Source: Edaphobacter sp. (GTDB lineage Bacteria > Acidobacteriota > Terriglobia > Terriglobales > Acidobacteriaceae). Taken from it: a stretch of DNA of 64,000 bases. The stretch spans positions 185,208-249,207 of the forward strand of contig JAOAPB010000064.1 in NCBI GenBank assembly GCA_025462645.1, read 5' to 3'. Shown one piece after another: positions 61,855-64,000 of this stretch. A program made the position numbers and the translations under genes. Numbering within the stretch: position 1 is the stretch's first letter; every line of letters starts with the position of its first letter. The notes under the pieces are model-generated. The model did no database searches. It was not told the origin of the DNA and saw only the letters and a program-made list of their open reading frames with translations.

Positions 61855-63290
61855 ATCTTCGTTTATTACTCTTTGTGGCGGTCCTTACCTCCTTAAGCGT
61901 TGGACTGTATGCACAGAAGAACACGCCCGCCCTTCCTCCTAGCTCGCCTGATTACGATCTGCTACTCAAAGGCGGGCATGTGATCGATGCGAAGAACGAT
62001 ATCGACGAGGTCTACGACGTCGCAATCAAAGACGGCAAGATCGCGAAGGTTGCCAAGGATATTCCGGCGAGCTATGCAGTAAAGACCGTTGTGCTGAAAG
62101 ACATGTATGTTGTCCCCGGTCTGATTGATATTCACACACATGTCTATGCGGGCACCGGTGAGCGCAACTCCTATGCGGGCGATGACTCCGTTTACCCAGA
62201 TGGATTTACTCTTCGCGGGGGAGTTACAACGATCGTCGATGCTGGTAGTTCGGGCTGGCGGAACTTCGAAGATTTCAAGGACCGCATCATAGATCGATCG
62301 CAGACGCGTGTTCTCGCCATGTTAAATATCGTGGGTCATGGCATGCGTGGCGCCAAATTTGAAGATGATACAACCGACATGCAGGCCGAACCGTCCGCAG
62401 CGATGGCGAAAAAGTATCCTAACGTCATCGTTGGCATCAAGACTGCCCACTACGTCGGACCGGAGTGGATACCCGTTGAGCAGGCGGTGAAAGCTGGAAC
62501 CATCGCAAACATTCCGGTCATGGTCGACTTCGGCGCGCGTCGCGTGGAGCGACCGCTGTATTTGCTATTGGAGGAAAAGCTCCGTCCCGGTGACATTTAT
62601 ACTCATGCGTTCTCCGGTGAACGAGGTGAGCAGGACTTCGCCACGGGCGGGCCGGGCCGCGGTATGCGCGAGGGGCGAGCGCGCGGCATCTACTTCGACG
62701 TCGGCCATGGTCAGGCCAGCTTCGCCTGGTTTACGGCGATTCCGCTGTACAAGGCTGGTTTCGCACCCGACTCAATCTCCACCGATCTGCATATCGATAG
62801 CATGAACGCTGGTATGAAAGACATGCTCAATGTGGGGGACAAGTATCTCGCAATGGGCATGCCGCTTAAAGAAGTTATTCGTGATATGACCTGGAATCCG
62901 GCGAAGGAGATCAGGCAGACCCAGTTAGGCAATCTTTCGGAAGGTGCTATTGCCGATGTCGCCATTCTCAGCATTCAGCATGGAGAGTTTGGCTTTGATG
63001 ACGCTTATAGCACCTATGTAAAGAGTGACAAGAAGATGCAGGATGAACTGACCATTAAGGATGGCAAGGTGGTCTACGATCTGAACGCTCTGACCGGTGA
63101 ACCCTGGGATCAGGCGCCGTCAAAATCTGTACAACAGGCAAAGCGCTGGACGAAGCTACGGGCACAGGGCTTCGGCTACTCGCACTGGCACCCTCTCCCC
63201 GGCCAGCCAACGATTCAGGATTGGCGCCCGTATCCATTTATGCCCTCCGGCCCCAACGGTCCGCAGGACGGCAGACCGGCAAGAAAGTGA
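61851..63290 (+). CDS. Exported amidohydrolase/deacetylase family metallohydrolase
   Basis: A 479-residue protein with signal peptide (LLFVAVLTSLSVGLYAQ) and an amidohydrolase-superfamily TIM barrel flanked by a beta-sandwich. The first metal motif is GLIDIHTHVY; then GGVTTIVDAGSSGW, GIKTAHYV (Lys that is carboxylated in binuclear members), and IYTHAFSGE, YFDVGHGQASFAW and ISTDLHIDSM with the remaining His and Asp ligands. IADVAILSIQHGEFGFDDAY closes the sandwich. It belongs near the D-aminoacylase/dihydroorotase-like deacetylase branch. Export is unusual for this branch. Translationally coupled to the MarR gene (ATGA), so it is expressed with the regulator and may generate or liberate the inducer; that is inference. 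Confidence 0.88.
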   Translation: MNLRLLLFVAVLTSLSVGLYAQKNTPALPPSSPDYDLLLKGGHVIDAKNDIDEVYDVAIKDGKIAKVAKDIPASYAVKTVVLKDMYVVPGLIDIHTHVYAGTGERNSYAGDDSVYPDGFTLRGGVTTIVDAGSSGWRNFEDFKDRIIDRSQTRVLAMLNIVGHGMRGAKFEDDTTDMQAEPSAAMAKKYPNVIVGIKTAHYVGPEWIPVEQAVKAGTIANIPVMVDFGARRVERPLYLLLEEKLRPGDIYTHAFSGERGEQDFATGGPGRGMREGRARGIYFDVGHGQASFAWFTAIPLYKAGFAPDSISTDLHIDSMNAGMKDMLNVGDKYLAMGMPLKEVIRDMTWNPAKEIRQTQLGNLSEGAIADVAILSIQHGEFGFDDAYSTYVKSDKKMQDELTIKDGKVVYDLNALTGEPWDQAPSKSVQQAKRWTKLRAQGFGYSHWHPLPGQPTIQDWRPYPFMPSGPNGPQDGRPARK

Positions 63291-63602
63291 TCGGCTTTCT
63301 CACAGGCAGCGAACATAACTTCTCCACCCTTGAAGTCACCCCCGCCCTCCCCATTTATCCCGATAACTACAGAGCCGCAAGGCTCAAGATCAAGCGTCCC
63401 TTCTTCGTCGTAAACAACGGCGGCGGCGCCTACTCATACGCCATGATGAACGACACCCAGTACCACACGCCCTGGATCGACAAATTTCGGTACTTCCCGC
63501 TCCCAGTTCCATGGCGATCATCCATGTGAACGGCGGCAACGTGACCCTCGACGCCTACACCCTGAAACCTTCGAGAAGATTGCTGAGAACGTAAAGCTTA
63601 GA
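63285..63602 (+). pseudogene. C-terminal remnant of an exported phosphoesterase-like protein
   Basis: The frame just past the amidohydrolase stop reads VIGFLTGSEHNFSTLEVTPA, PFFVVNNGGGAYSYAMMN and TPWIDKFRYF. After a shift near 63500 it continues AIIHVNGGNVTLDAYTL, and after another shift TFEKIAENVKLR to a stop at 63602. The GGGAYSY and VNGGNVTLDAY segments resemble the C-terminal end of calcineurin-like metallophosphoesterases. The catalytic domain is absent, and there are at least two frameshifts. It shares a terminator with the amidohydrolase gene. Confidence 0.5.
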
Positions 63603-63630
63603 TAGCTCCAGACTCGAAATCTCTTAGGAC

Positions 63631-63885
63631 TCAAGGGAGGTGCGAACAAGGGTGGTGGCTCCGCCCATTCTTGTTCGCTTTTGCGACGGCACGACATGCT
63701 GTTGGAAAAATTGAACCAGGCGAAGTATTACCAGTCGGGAATGGATCAGGTATGTCAAATGGCGCAGGTGCAACGTTGGCGCCAATGGGATCTAGTTGCC
63801 GCGTAACCCAATTGTTGTTCACTATCTCCTTTACGCCCTGCTGCGACGCTACCACCCTAGCAAGATTTCCTCGGGCATCGTCAAC
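63631..63885 (-). pseudogene. Possible BON-domain protein remnant
   Basis: Minus-strand translation contains DARGNLARVVASQQGVKEIV followed by NNNWVT, which looks like the last repeat of a BON (periplasmic/phospholipid-binding) domain, then a Pro/Ala-rich tail. A stop lies immediately before, and no start or signal is present. The evidence is a single short match by eye. Confidence 0.25.
63642..63682 (+). terminator. Rho-independent terminator downstream of the MarR-amidohydrolase operon
   Basis: GCGAACAAG (63642-63650) and CTTGTTCGC (63670-63678) form a perfect 9-bp stem with a GC-rich inner hairpin, followed by TTTT (63679-63682). It would end transcripts from the plus strand after the phosphoesterase remnant. 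Bases 63886-64000 hold nothing I can identify. Confidence 0.75.
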
Positions 63886-64000
63886 TTAAATAGCCTGATG
63901 TCGAAGGGGGCGGAAAAAGGAGAGAGCCGCTCACAAATTGTGTTATGGAAGGGTTGCTACGAGGGCAGTCTCATTCCATAAGTGAAAAGCTTTCCCGAGC

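Noticed and set aside
1..64000. CRISPR array, rRNA, or intact tRNA genes
   Set aside because: No regularly spaced direct repeats and no rRNA segments seen; the only tRNA sequence recognised is the half tRNA-Met at 44228-44273.

Overview
The window looks like chromosomal DNA of an acidobacterium of the Terriglobus/Granulicella/Edaphobacter type. The reasons are two ~1,160-residue TonB-dependent receptors that begin with a carboxypeptidase-regulatory-like domain, several Tat- or Sec-exported sugar-isomerase-like TIM barrels, a ThuA protein, PQQ dehydrogenases paired with cytochrome c, and moderately GC-rich DNA with AT-rich promoters. This assignment is an inference from gene content only.

Region 1 (1-13.5 kb): a truncated aminotransferase, a metallo-beta-lactamase-fold hydrolase and secG, then a cluster of exported enzymes (ThuA fusion, two Tat TIM-barrel proteins, DUF4159 protein, serine beta-lactamase-like hydrolase, PQQ dehydrogenase with its cytochrome c). 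It ends with an apolipoprotein N-acyltransferase-like protein in an operon with a TetR regulator that carries a perfect 16-bp inverted repeat at its start codon.

Region 2 (13.8-26.7 kb): a TonB receptor, then a heavy-metal efflux operon (small His-containing membrane protein, radical-SAM remnant, CzcC-, CzcB- and CzcA-like proteins) and an OprB-type porin.

Region 3 (27.7-41.6 kb): a glycosyltransferase, a decayed fibronectin-type-III gene, a three-gene HAE1-type RND efflux operon, and a four-gene MdtP/YtcA/MdtN/MdtO-like operon.

Region 4 (41.6-45.1 kb): the wreck of a mobile island. It holds an IS6-family fragment fused to a broken tyrosine integrase, a second broken integrase, the 3' half of an initiator tRNA-Met (probable attachment site) and a broken GH19 endolysin.

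Region 5 (45.1-64 kb): a frameshifted cytochrome c-PQQ dehydrogenase fusion, a second TonB receptor, a DUF4380 protein and an IS6 remnant. Then comes a compact minus-strand operon of HpaB- and HpaC-like two-component monooxygenase, DUF2848 protein, cupin, amidase, GH105-like hydrolase and a mannonate-dehydratase-like Tat protein. It diverges from a MarR regulator coupled to an exported amidohydrolase, with a palindrome between. This MarR-controlled operon is the best candidate here for an undescribed catabolic system. Three of its genes carry a single one-base frameshift in a short G/C run, so either the operon has just begun to decay or the assembly has indel errors there.
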